64,000 nucleotides of DNA, from contig SRUQ01000001.1 in the NCBI GenBank assembly GCA_004791255.1, positions 496,001 through 560,000 of the forward strand. Reading direction: 5' to 3'. The notes beneath the pieces are model-generated. The model was not told the origin of the DNA, did not search any database, and worked only from the letters and a program-made list of their open reading frames with translations. Made by a program: the position numbers and the translations under genes. Positions 54,615-64,000 of this stretch are shown piece by piece (positions within the stretch are counted from its first letter, which is position 1; each line of letters begins with the position of its first letter). The DNA comes from a bacterium M00.F.Ca.ET.205.01.1.1 (GTDB taxonomy: Bacteria > Pseudomonadota > Alphaproteobacteria > Rhizobiales > Rhizobiaceae).

Positions 54615-57163
54615 TGCCGTTGTCGCGGACGCTGAAGCTCGCCATACGCTTCTCGCTGCGCGAGATGCGCGGCGGCCTGTCGGGCTTCATGATCTTCCTC
54701 GCCTGCATCGCGCTCGGCGTCGCCGCGATGGGCGGGGTCAATTCCGTGGCGCGCTCGATCACCGCCGGCGTCGCCAACCAGGGCCAGACGCTGCTTGGCG
54801 GCGACCTGCGCTTCCAGATCAACCAGCGTGATGCCAGTGAGGCCGAACGCGGCTTCCTCGACGGGCTGGGCGCGGTGTCCAGAACCGCCAGCATGCGCTC
54901 GATGGCGCGCCTTGCCGATGGCTCCGACCAGGCGCTGGTCGAGGCCAAGGCGGTCGACGACGCCTACCCGCTCTATGGCGCGCTGAAGACCGAGCCGGCG
55001 CTGTCCAAGCGCGAATTGTTCGGTGAGGAATTCGGCGTCTTCGGCGCGGCCGCGCCCGATCTGCTGTTCGAGCGGTTGCATCTTCAGCTTGGCGACCGGC
55101 TGAAGCTCGGCAGCGCCACCTTCGAACTGCGGGCCAGGCTGGTCAGCGAGCCGGATGCGGTTTCGGACGGTTTCGGCTTCGCGCCACGGCTGATGCTCTC
55201 GACCGAGGGCCTGGCCGCCACCGGGCTGGTCCAGCCAGGCAGCCTGGTCGAAAATGCCTATAAGGTCCGCCTGCCCGCCGATGCCGGTGAGGCGCGGCTC
55301 AAGGCCATCCAGGACGAGGCGGCCAAGGATTTCCCTCAGGCCGGCTGGTCGATCCGCACGCGCAGCAATGCCGCACCCGCGCTGTCGTCCAACATCGAAC
55401 GCTTCTCGCAGTTCCTGACGCTGGTCGGGCTGACCGCACTGGTGGTCGGCGGCGTCGGCGTCGCGAACGCGGTGCGTGCCTATCTCGACGGCAAGCGCGG
55501 CGTCATCGCCACCTTCAAGAGCCTGGGCGCTTCCGGCGGCTTCGTCTTTGCCGTCTATCTCGTGCAGATCCTGATCATTGCCCTGCTCGGCATCGCCGCC
55601 GGCCTGGCGCTCGGCGCGCTGATGCCTTTTGCCGCCGGCGCTGCCCTGCAGTCCGTCATTCCGATACCGGCGCAAGGCGGCTTCTATCCCGGCGCGCTCG
55701 CCATGGCGGCGCTGTTCGGGCTGCTGGTGACGCTCGCCTTCGCACTGCTACCGCTCGGCCGCGCCCGCGAGGTGCCGGCGACCGCGCTGTTTCGCGAGAT
55801 GGGGCTTGAAGGCCGCGGCTCACCGCGCCTCGTCTATGTCGCGGCGGCATCGGGAATCGCGCTGGTCCTGGCCGCGCTGGCCATTGTGTCTTCAGGCGAC
55901 CAGCGCATTGCCGCGATCTTCGTCGGCGCCACGATTTTCACTTTCCTGGTGCTGCGTCTCGTCGGCGCGCTGGTGCAATGGGCGGCGAGAAAGAGTCCCC
56001 GCGCCCGCTTCGTGGCGCTGAGGCTGGCGGTCGGCAACATCCACCGGCCCGGCGCGCTGACGCCTTCGGTGGTGCTGTCGCTCGGCCTTGGGCTGACGCT
56101 GCTAGTAACGCTGGCGCTGATCGACGGGAATCTCAGGCAACAGATCTCCGGCAACCTGCCGGAACGGGCGCCGAACTTCTTCTTTGTCGACATACAGGGC
56201 AGCGACGTCGACGCTTTCTCGGCACTGATTGGCGAGCAGGCGCCGCAGGGAACGCTGGCCAAGGTGCCCATGCTGCGCGGCCGGATAATGGCGCTCAACG
56301 GCGTCGATGTCGACAAGGTCAACGTGCCTGCCGAAGGCGGCTGGGTGCTCAAGGGCGATCGCGGCCTGACCTACGACGCGAGGCAGCCGCAAAACGCGAC
56401 GCTGACCGAAGGCAGCTGGTGGCCGGAAAATTACAGCGGCGAACCGCAGGTCTCGTTCTCCGCCAGGGAAGGCAAGGCAATCGGGTTGAAGCTCGGCGAC
56501 ATCATCACCGTCAACGTGCTCGGCCGCAACGTCAGCGCCCGCATCGCCAATTTCCGGGAGGTCAACTGGGAGACGATGGGCATCAATTTCGTCATGGTGT
56601 TTTCGCCCAACACATTCGCCGGCGCCCCGCATGGCTGGATGGCGACACTGACCGAGAAGAACGCCTCGGCGGCCGACGATGCCCGTATCCTCAATGCCGT
56701 CACCCGCGCCTTCCCGGCGGTGACCACGGTCAGGGTCAAGGATGCGCTCGATGTCGTCAACCGGCTGGTCGGGCAGCTCGGCACGGCGATCCGTGCCGCC
56801 GCCGGCGTGGCGCTGGTCGCTTCCGTGCTGGTACTGGCCGGCGCGCTGGCCGCCGGCAACCGGGCGCGCATCCATGACGCGGTGGTGCTTAAGACGCTGG
56901 GCGCGACGCGCAGGACGCTGATAACGGCCTTCTCGCTCGAATATATGCTGATCGGCCTTGCCACCGCGATCTTCGCGCTGGCCGCCGGAAGTGCCGCCGC
57001 GTGGTTCGTCGTCGCCCGTATCATGACGCTGCCCTCGCATTTCATGCCCGAGGTGGCAGTGGCGACGATCGCCTTTTCGCTTGTCATCACGGTCGGCATC
57101 GGGCTTGCCGGCACATGGCGGGTGCTGGGCCACAAGGCGGCGCCGGTGTTGCGCGAACTGTGA
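54614..57163 (+). CDS. ABC transporter permease, FtsX-duplicated (YbbP-like)
   Basis: 849 residues. An N-terminal segment, a large periplasmic domain, one FtsX core (VGGVGVANAVRAYLDGKRGV ... ALGALMPFA), a second periplasmic domain, and a second FtsX core near the C-terminus (HDAVVLKTLGATRRTLITAF ... MPEVAVATIAFSLVITVGIG). Long YbbP-type permeases have about eight to ten membrane helices and are thought to handle lipoprotein- or lipid-like substrates with YbbA and a periplasmic TesA. Substrate unknown. Confidence 0.92.
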   Translation: MPLSRTLKLAIRFSLREMRGGLSGFMIFLACIALGVAAMGGVNSVARSITAGVANQGQTLLGGDLRFQINQRDASEAERGFLDGLGAVSRTASMRSMARLADGSDQALVEAKAVDDAYPLYGALKTEPALSKRELFGEEFGVFGAAAPDLLFERLHLQLGDRLKLGSATFELRARLVSEPDAVSDGFGFAPRLMLSTEGLAATGLVQPGSLVENAYKVRLPADAGEARLKAIQDEAAKDFPQAGWSIRTRSNAAPALSSNIERFSQFLTLVGLTALVVGGVGVANAVRAYLDGKRGVIATFKSLGASGGFVFAVYLVQILIIALLGIAAGLALGALMPFAAGAALQSVIPIPAQGGFYPGALAMAALFGLLVTLAFALLPLGRAREVPATALFREMGLEGRGSPRLVYVAAASGIALVLAALAIVSSGDQRIAAIFVGATIFTFLVLRLVGALVQWAARKSPRARFVALRLAVGNIHRPGALTPSVVLSLGLGLTLLVTLALIDGNLRQQISGNLPERAPNFFFVDIQGSDVDAFSALIGEQAPQGTLAKVPMLRGRIMALNGVDVDKVNVPAEGGWVLKGDRGLTYDARQPQNATLTEGSWWPENYSGEPQVSFSAREGKAIGLKLGDIITVNVLGRNVSARIANFREVNWETMGINFVMVFSPNTFAGAPHGWMATLTEKNASAADDARILNAVTRAFPAVTTVRVKDALDVVNRLVGQLGTAIRAAAGVALVASVLVLAGALAAGNRARIHDAVVLKTLGATRRTLITAFSLEYMLIGLATAIFALAAGSAAAWFVVARIMTLPSHFMPEVAVATIAFSLVITVGIGLAGTWRVLGHKAAPVLREL

Positions 57164-57318
57164 CCTTGCTACCCGGCGCAGCTGGCCGTCAGGTTAAATC
57201 TTGGTAAGAATGCCGCCTGAAAAGGCCGGCAGAGGTGGATTTCTCCTCTCACGAACCGTTACACGCCGTTACGGTCTTGTTCTTGACGCGAATAACCATC
57301 ATATTTCGCCACAGGCAT

Positions 57319-57419
57319 GCTGGAGCCCCGCCAGCGGCGCCTGGGTCTAATGAATGCTGGTGAGTATATGTCCGGCAGGGCCCGACACCGGACGGGGCAG
57401 AAGCAATACGAGGATTCCA
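57319..57419 (+). promoter_or_regulatory. Candidate ybhL leader RNA
   Basis: Two hairpins directly before the start codon: GCTGG-AGCCCCG-CCAGC (57319-57335) and GTCCGG ... CCGGAC (57370-57393). A regulatory RNA named the ybhL leader is known upstream of this gene family in Rhizobiales. The gene and position match, but I could not test the sequence against the family model. Confidence 0.5.
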
Positions 57420-58193
57420 ATGGCTGATCCCATTCGCAACTATCAGACGCGCGCCGTGCCCGGCGCCGCCGTCGATATCGATCAGGGCCTGCGCGCCTAT
57501 ATGATCAAGGTTTACAATCTGATGGGGCTTGGCCTCCTCATCACCGGTCTTGCCGCTATCGGCACGATCATGCTGGCCACCACCACCGATCCGGCTTCGG
57601 CTGTCGCGACGCTGCCCAGCGGCGAGATGCTGACCTCGTTCGGCTACGCGATCTTCGGCTCGCCGCTGCGTTGGGTGGTGATGCTGGCGCCGCTGGCCGC
57701 CGTTTTCTTCCTGTCGTTCAGGATTCAGTCGATGAGCGTCGCTGCCGCGCAGACCACGTTCTGGGTTTATGCTGGGCTGGTGGGCTTGTCGCTGTCGTCG
57801 ATCTTCCTCGTCTACACCACGGCCAGCATCTCGCAGACCTTCTTTGCCACTGCCGCCGCCTTTGGCGCGCTGTCGCTCTACGGCTACACGACCAAGCGCG
57901 ACCTGACGGCGATGGGCTCGTTCCTGATCATGGGCGTGTTCGGCATCATCATCGCGATGGTGATCAACATCTTCCTGCAGTCTTCGGCCCTGTCCTTCGC
58001 CGTCTCGGCGATCGGCGTGCTGGTCTTCGCCGGCCTCACCGCCTACGACACGCAGAAGATCAAGGAGATGTATTTCGAGGGCGACCAGTCCGACGTAGCC
58101 GGCCGTAAGGCGATCATGGGCGCGTTGAGGCTCTATCTCGACTTCATCAACCTGTTCATGTTCCTGTTGCAGTTCATGGGCGACCGCCGCTAA
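57420..58193 (+). CDS. Bax inhibitor-1/YccA family membrane protein (YbhL-like)
   Basis: 257 residues with seven predicted membrane helices. VYNLMGLGLLITGLAAIGTI, VYTTASISQTFFATAAAFGA, and the C-terminal LTAYDTQKIKEMY characteristic of BI-1/TMBIM. Bacterial members conduct Ca2+ or affect stress tolerance. Start 57420 (AATACGAGGATTCCA upstream). Followed by a strong terminator, so monocistronic. Confidence 0.93.
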   Translation: MADPIRNYQTRAVPGAAVDIDQGLRAYMIKVYNLMGLGLLITGLAAIGTIMLATTTDPASAVATLPSGEMLTSFGYAIFGSPLRWVVMLAPLAAVFFLSFRIQSMSVAAAQTTFWVYAGLVGLSLSSIFLVYTTASISQTFFATAAAFGALSLYGYTTKRDLTAMGSFLIMGVFGIIIAMVINIFLQSSALSFAVSAIGVLVFAGLTAYDTQKIKEMYFEGDQSDVAGRKAIMGALRLYLDFINLFMFLLQFMGDRR

Positions 58194-58228
58194 GGCTGGC
58201 CCAGGTCTGACTGGACCATCGAGTTTGG

Positions 58229-58260
58229 AAAGGGCGGCCCAACGGCCGCCCTTTCTTTTT
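58229..58260 (+). terminator. Rho-independent terminator of the ybhL-like gene
   Basis: AAAGGGCGGCC pairs with GGCCGCCCTTT around CAAC, then CTTTTTG. Confidence 0.92.
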
Positions 58261-58309
58261 GTGCCGGTCTTTGCTGTTGTGGAAGGCAGACGAAAGGCGT
58301 GCATAAATA

Positions 58310-58876
58310 ATGAGCAACATCACAATACGGGCAGCGATCCCGGCCGACCTCGACAGCATCACCGAGATTTATGCCGATGCGGTGACCAACGGCACTGCGA
58401 GCTATGAGCTGGAGCCGCCCAGCCGCGCCGAAATGGGCACGCGATTCGATGGCTTGAAGGCCGGCGGCTTTCCCTATCTGGTGGCGGAAAAGGATGGCGC
58501 CGTGCTGGGTTACGCCTATGCCGGCCCGTTCCGGCCGCGACCCGCCTATCGCTTCATCGTCGAGGATTCAGTCTATGTCGCACCTGAAGCCAAGGGCCAG
58601 GGCGTCGGCCTGAAACTGATGCAGCGCCTGATCACGGCGGCCGAGGCGGCGGGCTTCCGCCAAGTCATAGCGGTGATCGGCGACGGCCGGCCGGACAGCG
58701 CCTCGGTGCGGCTGCACGAAAGGCTCGGCTTTCGCCATTCCGGACGCCTCGAAGGCTCCGGCTACAAGCACGGGCGCTGGCTGGATACGGTGTTCATGCA
58801 GATATCGCTGAATGGCGGCGCATCGGTTGCACCTGATCCGGAGTCATTGCCGGAGCGGAAATTCAGAGTGAGTTGA
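58310..58876 (+). CDS. GNAT acetyltransferase, phosphinothricin N-acetyltransferase-like
   Basis: 188 residues. RAAIPADLDSITEIYADAVT at the start, YAYAGPFRPRPAYRFIVEDS and the acetyl-CoA loop VAPEAKGQGVGLKLMQRL, then SVRLHERLGFRHSGRLEGSG. The PAT/MddA group acetylates phosphinothricin, methionine sulfoximine or similar amino acid analogues; activity here is inferred from similarity only. Convergent with the DUF2794 gene. Confidence 0.9.
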   Translation: MSNITIRAAIPADLDSITEIYADAVTNGTASYELEPPSRAEMGTRFDGLKAGGFPYLVAEKDGAVLGYAYAGPFRPRPAYRFIVEDSVYVAPEAKGQGVGLKLMQRLITAAEAAGFRQVIAVIGDGRPDSASVRLHERLGFRHSGRLEGSGYKHGRWLDTVFMQISLNGGASVAPDPESLPERKFRVS

Positions 58877-58883
58877 GGAATTG

Positions 58884-58972
58884 GGGAACCGAGGAACTGA
58901 GGAACTGAGGAACTGCATTCCGCGCCTGACGTAACCGCCATCTTCTCAATTCTTCAATTCTCCAGCTCCTAA
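58884..58972. repeat. Tandem octamer GAGGAACT and pyrimidine-rich counterpart
   Basis: Three exact copies of GAGGAACT at 58891-58914, preceded by GGGGAACC. A pyrimidine-rich arm (TTCTCAATTCTTCAATTCTC) follows at about 58942. The purine and pyrimidine arms could fold back weakly. It lies between two convergent genes. Confidence 0.6.
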
Positions 58973-59355
58973 GCCTGCACCACCTTCAGCTTGGTATCGA
59001 AGACCCCCAGCACGCGACCGAGCTCCTGGCCGCGCTTGAGGATGCGGCCGCCGGCGGCGATGACGGAGAAAGCGCCCTGCTTTCGTGCCAGTTTCGGGTC
59101 CTTGACGATCTGGAACAGCGGCACTTCGCTAGCCCGGCGGAAGACGGAAAACACAGCCCGGTCAGTGAGATGATCGATGGCGTAGTCGCGCCATTCATTG
59201 GCGGCGACCATGCGCCCGTAAAGCCTCAGGATCTGGTCCAGTTCACGCCGGTCGAAGCGCACCGGCTGGTCGAGGCGTTCACGCCGTGCCTCGTGCAGCG
59301 GGATCAGTATTGCGGATGCGTCCCCATCCCCCGTCCCGCCGCCATGATCGGTCAT
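58969..59355 (-). CDS. DUF2794 family protein
   Basis: 128 residues. VRFDRRELDQILRLYGRMVA, EWRDYAIDHLTDRAVFSVFR and PKLARKQGAFSVIAAGGRIL make it a member of DUF2794, small cytosolic proteins of alphaproteobacteria with unknown function. The ATG at 59355 is chosen (MTDHGGGTG...); the frame upstream is open for 89 codons but runs antisense over the structured-RNA region. Confidence 0.88.
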   Translation of the reverse strand: MTDHGGGTGDGDASAILIPLHEARRERLDQPVRFDRRELDQILRLYGRMVAANEWRDYAIDHLTDRAVFSVFRRASEVPLFQIVKDPKLARKQGAFSVIAAGGRILKRGQELGRVLGVFDTKLKVVQA

Positions 59356-59564
59356 GCTTCGATCCTTCGAACGAATCTTGCGCCGACCAAAAGGTGGCGC
59401 GTTCGCGGCCCAATTGCAAGAGCCGGCGAAGCAGCGCGGCAGTGCGCTGTTTCCGCCACGTCCAGTCACTTTTGTAACGCCACCTGTTTGAATTGGTGAT
59501 GCTTCGCCACATTTCTGCCTTTTTTTATCCGTGCTCCCGCCCCAATGTCCGACGAATTTACCGG
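59356..59564. other. Region between DUF2794 and the RNA candidate
   Basis: Contains GTTTCCGCCACGTCCAGTCA and a T-rich CTGCCTTTTTTTATCC at about 59516. The T-rich stretch could be part of a promoter for the RNA at 59565. No gene supported. Confidence 0.3.
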
Positions 59565-59730
59565 CGTTGCCTGAGACGGTTCGGTCCGGCACCGGCTCGT
59601 AAACCCCAAGCCCCCCGCCCACGGGTCTGCGTCGGATCGAACCAACCTCGGCCTTTCCTCGGAAAGGTCGGGTGCGACGATCCCAAAACCTGAATGACCG
59701 GCGTCAGAAGCAAGCTGACGTCGGTTTTTT
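59565..59730 (+). ncRNA. Candidate structured non-coding RNA with own terminator
   Basis: A G+C-rich, non-coding segment that ends in a classical terminator (59698-59730). GGTTCGGTCC (59578-59587) can pair with GGATCGAACC (59634-59643) over 10 bases; ACCTCGGCCTTTCC (from about 59645) forms a hairpin with GGAAAGGTCGGGT. CTGAGACGGTTCG near the 5' end is reminiscent of the 5' part of 6S RNA, and the size (about 165) is near that of 6S RNAs, but I cannot confirm the family. The 5' end is a guess. Confidence 0.5.
59698..59730 (+). terminator. Rho-independent terminator of the RNA candidate
   Basis: CCGGCGTCAG pairs with CTGACGTCGG (10 base pairs, one G-U), loop of 7, then TTTTTT on the plus strand. 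No plus-strand protein gene lies upstream within 800 bases, so the transcript it ends should be non-coding. Confidence 0.9.
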
Positions 59731-59876
59731 CACGCCTATCGTTCTGGCGCGCCCGCTTCGATCTCCTGACAGGCACGACATGTCGTTGCAGTCAGGCTAG
59801 TAAGACACGCGTCATCGCGGCGGATTCGGGGTGATGGCAAGGGCTGTTCACGCGAAACGCTAGACGACGGGTCACT

Positions 59877-61262
59877 ATGCAAGCCGAGCGCAATGGCGAT
59901 GTCTCGTTCTGGTATGCCGATATCGGCGGCGTGCCGACCAGCCGGCCGTCCCTGCCCGGCGACATCGAGGCCGATGTCTGCATCGTCGGCGCCGGCTATA
60001 CCGGCCTGTGGACCGCCTATTACCTGAAGAAGGCGCAGCCCTCGCTGCGCATCGCCATCGTCGAGAAGGAATTCGCCGGCTACGGCGCCTCGGGCCGCAA
60101 TGGCGGCTGGCTGTCGGGCGGCTTCAGCTGGTCGCGTGAGAAATACGCCAGGACGTCGTCGCGCGGAGCGGTGGTCGACATGCAACGCGCCATGTTCGGC
60201 ACTGTCGACGAAGTGATCGCGGTCGCAGCGGCCGAGTGCATCGATGCCGACATCCGCCGCGTCGACAACATCACCGTCGCCACCAATGCCGCGCAGTTGC
60301 AGCGCGCCAAAGCCGAATACGAGGAACTCCTGCGCTGGGACATGCCGCCGGAGCGGCTCGCCTTTCTCGACGCAAGCCAGGCGCGTCAGCGCATCGCCAT
60401 CGACAAGGCGCTCGGCGGCTTCGTGGTGCGCAACGTCGCGCGCGTGCAGCCGGCCAAGCTGGTGCAGGGACTGGCGGCAGCCGTGGTGCGGCTCGGGGTA
60501 GCGATCTACGAGCAGACGCAGGTGCTGGCGATCGAGAGGGGCAAGGTCACCACGTCAAGGGGCATCGTGCGGGCCGAAAAGATCGTGCGCGCCACGGAAG
60601 GTTTTACCGCCGGCATACCCGGGCTCAAGCGCCTCTGGCTGCCGCTCAACAGTGCCATTGTGGTGACCGAGCCGCTGCCGCAAAAGATCTGGGACGAGAT
60701 CGGCTGGCGCGGCTATGAGGTGCTGGGCGATGCCGCGCACACCTATTGCTATGCGCAGCGCACCCGGGAGGGCCGCATCGCCATGGGCGGCCGCGGCGTG
60801 CCCTATCGCTTCGGTTCGCGCACCGATGTGCGCGGCCAGACCCAGCAGGCGACCATCGACCAGCTGCATGAGATCCTGACTAGGCTGCTGCCGCAGACCA
60901 AAGGCGTGCGCCTCGACCATGCCTGGTGCGGGACGCTGGGTGTGCCACGCGACTGGTGCACCACATCAGGCTTCGACCGCGAGACCGGCATTGGCTGGGC
61001 GGGCGGCTATGTCGGGCTAGGGGTTTCGAGTTCGAACCTGTCGGGCCGCACCTTGCGCGACCTGGTGCTCGGCCACGACACCGAGTTGACCCGGCTGCCC
61101 TGGGTCAACCGCAAGGTGAAGAAATGGGAACCCGAACCGCTGCGCTGGCTCGGCGTCCATTCCATGTACCAGCTTTATCGCATCGCCGACCGGCGCGAGG
61201 CGAACGGCCTTGGGCGGACATCCCGCCTCGCCGCCTTCGCTGACCGTCTGACCGGGCACTGA
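59877..61262 (+). CDS. FAD-dependent oxidoreductase (DAO family, PuuB-like)
   Basis: 461 residues. FAD site ADVCIVGAGYTGLWTAYYLK, then SGRNGGWLSGGFSWSREKYA, GEXXXG-like region and LNSAIVVTEPLPQKIWDEIG; the C-terminal IGWAGGYVGLGVSSSNLSGR. The closest described group oxidises gamma-glutamylputrescine or other amines, but the puu neighbours are not here. Start ATG 59877 is 146 bases after the terminator at 59730. Confidence 0.88.
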   Translation: MQAERNGDVSFWYADIGGVPTSRPSLPGDIEADVCIVGAGYTGLWTAYYLKKAQPSLRIAIVEKEFAGYGASGRNGGWLSGGFSWSREKYARTSSRGAVVDMQRAMFGTVDEVIAVAAAECIDADIRRVDNITVATNAAQLQRAKAEYEELLRWDMPPERLAFLDASQARQRIAIDKALGGFVVRNVARVQPAKLVQGLAAAVVRLGVAIYEQTQVLAIERGKVTTSRGIVRAEKIVRATEGFTAGIPGLKRLWLPLNSAIVVTEPLPQKIWDEIGWRGYEVLGDAAHTYCYAQRTREGRIAMGGRGVPYRFGSRTDVRGQTQQATIDQLHEILTRLLPQTKGVRLDHAWCGTLGVPRDWCTTSGFDRETGIGWAGGYVGLGVSSSNLSGRTLRDLVLGHDTELTRLPWVNRKVKKWEPEPLRWLGVHSMYQLYRIADRREANGLGRTSRLAAFADRLTGH

Positions 61263-61293
61263 TTTGATGCGGTTCCGGGCTGCAGCGGGCGGT

Positions 61294-62076
61294 TTACTGC
61301 GGCTTGTGGATGAAGGAGGCGCCCAGGATAGGTCCGGGCATGCCGTCCTTGCCGACCGACTGCAGGAGCACCGCGCAGCCGCCCTTCTTGGAAATCTCGC
61401 TCATCGGCAGTTCGTAGCGCTGCGCCTTGCCGTGCCACATGCCGGCGGTCTGGATGCCGGTGACGGCGTTCCAATAGGTCATCTTGCGGCCGGTATTCTC
61501 GCCCTGGGCGATCTTGACGGTCTGCGGGGGGTCGAAATAGACGATGACGACATGGGCATCGCTGGGCCCGCTTCCGGCATCGCCCGTATCGATGATCACG
61601 CGGTCGCTGGTCCTGCTGACCTTGACGGCGACCCGCATGCCTTCGCCTGACCTGGCCATGCGGGCAAGCGCGCCATCGACCTCGGCGCGGTTGGCGCCAT
61701 TGACGTGAGCGCGGCCGTTGATAACGGCCTGCGGCGTATAGACGGAGCGGCTGCCGAAGGCGCGCATGTAGTCATTCTGCCGCTCGGTGTTTTCCTTGCG
61801 GCTCAGCGTGTCCTGCCAGCCGAGATAATCCCAGTAGTCGACGTGATAGGAGAGCGCGACGAGGTCTTCCTTGGTGGCGAGTTCTGCAAAGAACGCGTCG
61901 GCGGGCGGACAGGAACTGCAGCCCTGGCTGGTGAACAGCTCGACCACGCCGAGCGGCTTGTCGGCCGGGACTTTCTCCGTCTGGGCCTTCTCGGACCCAC
62001 CGGCATGACCAGCGCCGGCAAACACCGGAAAGGCCAGCGCAAACGCTGCCAGCCGCAATGCTCTTCGCCAGGCCAT
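61294..62076 (-). CDS. DUF1223 thioredoxin-fold exported protein
   Basis: 260 residues from 62076. Signal peptide (MAWRRALRLAAFALAFPVFA, cleavage near GHAGG), VVELFTSQGCSSCPPADAFF with a CxxC of the thioredoxin type, YHVDYWDYLGWQDTLS and VYTPQAVINGRAHVNG of DUF1223. Probably periplasmic thiol chemistry, role unknown. An ATG nine codons upstream is an alternative start. Confidence 0.9.
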   Translation of the reverse strand: MAWRRALRLAAFALAFPVFAGAGHAGGSEKAQTEKVPADKPLGVVELFTSQGCSSCPPADAFFAELATKEDLVALSYHVDYWDYLGWQDTLSRKENTERQNDYMRAFGSRSVYTPQAVINGRAHVNGANRAEVDGALARMARSGEGMRVAVKVSRTSDRVIIDTGDAGSGPSDAHVVIVYFDPPQTVKIAQGENTGRKMTYWNAVTGIQTAGMWHGKAQRYELPMSEISKKGGCAVLLQSVGKDGMPGPILGASFIHKPQ

Positions 62077-62452
62077 GACCAATCCAATTCCCGCCGGTGG
62101 CACCGGCTTTGTTCTGCTTTGCTGAAATATGTGGCAGAACCGGAAGTCAACGGGAAGTCACGTTGAGGTGAAATTTCGCCGCTGCAACCGCTGGTAAGGC
62201 TGCAATAGGAGTGACCACTGCATTTCACGGGGTGGTTCGATTTGGCGGCGGGATCATCGCCAGGGGGCGAACTCTGCTGGCCCCGGTTGATTTCTATTGC
62301 CAGCGAACCGTCGCATGACTTCTGGCCGAGACGGTCAATGCTTGGATTGACTGGGGGAGTAGGGCAGTAGGGGAGTAGGGGAAGGAAGATCGGGCAGTGG
62401 GCGACTTTTCCCTACTGCCCTATTCCCTTACTCCCCTACTCCCTGGCTGCTG
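62077..62452. other. Region between DUF1223 and the aconitase gene
   Basis: About 375 bases. Both genes read on the minus strand, so it should contain the DUF1223 promoter and the acnA transcript end. The repeat at 62353-62445 is the only clear structure. No supported gene; the minus open frame at 61803-62228 is a shadow. Confidence 0.4.
62353..62445. repeat. Inverted array of AGTAGGG units downstream of acnA
   Basis: The purine side reads GGGGGAGTAGGGCAGTAGGG then GAGTAGGGG; the pyrimidine side reads CCCTACTGCCCTATTCCCTT then ACTCCCCTACTCCC. The arms share the unit (A)GTAGGG and could fold over about 30 bases. The tail beyond it is not T-rich, but it lies seven bases from the aconitase stop on the minus strand and may act as its 3' stabiliser or terminator. 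Confidence 0.7.

Positions 62453-64000
<1,548 letters not shown>

Noticed and set aside
59500..59760. tRNA-like T arm (GGTTCGATCC) on the minus strand near 59640
   Set aside because: No acceptor, D or anticodon arms can be placed around it; the segment pairs instead within the RNA candidate on the plus strand.

Overview
The window looks like chromosome from a member of the Rhizobiales, most probably Mesorhizobium or a close relative. The evidence is a high G+C content, an SOS-controlled imuA-imuB-dnaE2 cassette, the ffh - chorismate mutase - rpsP order, alphaproteobacterial families (DUF1737, DUF2794, DUF1236-type, IalB, MHYT-GGDEF-EAL) and many short palindromic repeats of types common in mesorhizobia. 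I see no phage, plasmid or symbiosis-island content. The only transposon is a decayed IS481-family remnant.

Layout. 1-1.1 kb: left-truncated trypsin-like protease on the minus strand, starting against a palindromic repeat. 1.6 kb: tRNA-Gly(GCC). 2.0-4.7 kb: plus-strand quality-control genes (YbaK-type deacylase, YbbN thioredoxin, LON-domain protein, Trm112-like). 4.7-10.6 kb: dnaE2, imuB and imuA on the minus strand behind a LexA box. 10.8-12.9 kb: metallopeptidase, GIY-YIG gene inside an inverted repeat, DUF1737 protein, CitE-type lyase. 13.4-18.5 kb: probable operon of a DUF4173 membrane protein, an OmpR-type regulator, a sensor kinase and an FAD oxidoreductase. 18.7-20.9 kb: GNAT, leuD, exported protein. 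20.9-26.1 kb: branched-chain 2-oxoacid dehydrogenase complex (E1alpha, E1beta, E2, E3). 26.7 kb: holA. 27.8-28.8 kb: IS481 remnant. 29.1-30.3 kb: asd behind a likely Lys/Thr attenuator. 30.5-37.8 kb: ACT protein, bestrophin, YkvA, IalB, ClC transporter, rlmN with two small membrane proteins, LysE. 37.9-45.5 kb: MHYT-GGDEF-EAL protein, argG, lytic transglycosylase, amine oxidase, zinc peptidase. 45.5-50.6 kb: SH3 protein, CPBP protease, HigBA-like toxin-antitoxin, ffh, chorismate mutase, rpsP. 50.6-53.8 kb: lipoprotein, DoxX, pterin dehydratase, LMW phosphatase, ThpR, arylesterase. 53.9-58.9 kb: YbbA-YbbP-type ABC exporter, BAX-inhibitor (YbhL) protein, GNAT. 59.0-64.0 kb: DUF2794, a candidate structured RNA, a second FAD oxidoreductase, DUF1223 and the 3' part of the aconitase gene.

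Functional themes are amino-acid metabolism (leuD, asd, argG, the BCKDH complex, chorismate mutase), SOS mutagenesis, translation and secretion (ffh, rpsP, rlmN), and envelope functions. The most interesting new signal is upstream of asd: a short reading frame with three Lys and four Thr codons, followed by a terminator hairpin that can form a competing pairing. That is the layout of a ribosome-mediated attenuator at the Lys/Thr/Met branch point. Other RNA candidates are a terminated transcript upstream of ffh, a leader upstream of the ybhL-like gene, and an unassigned structured RNA near 59.6 kb.
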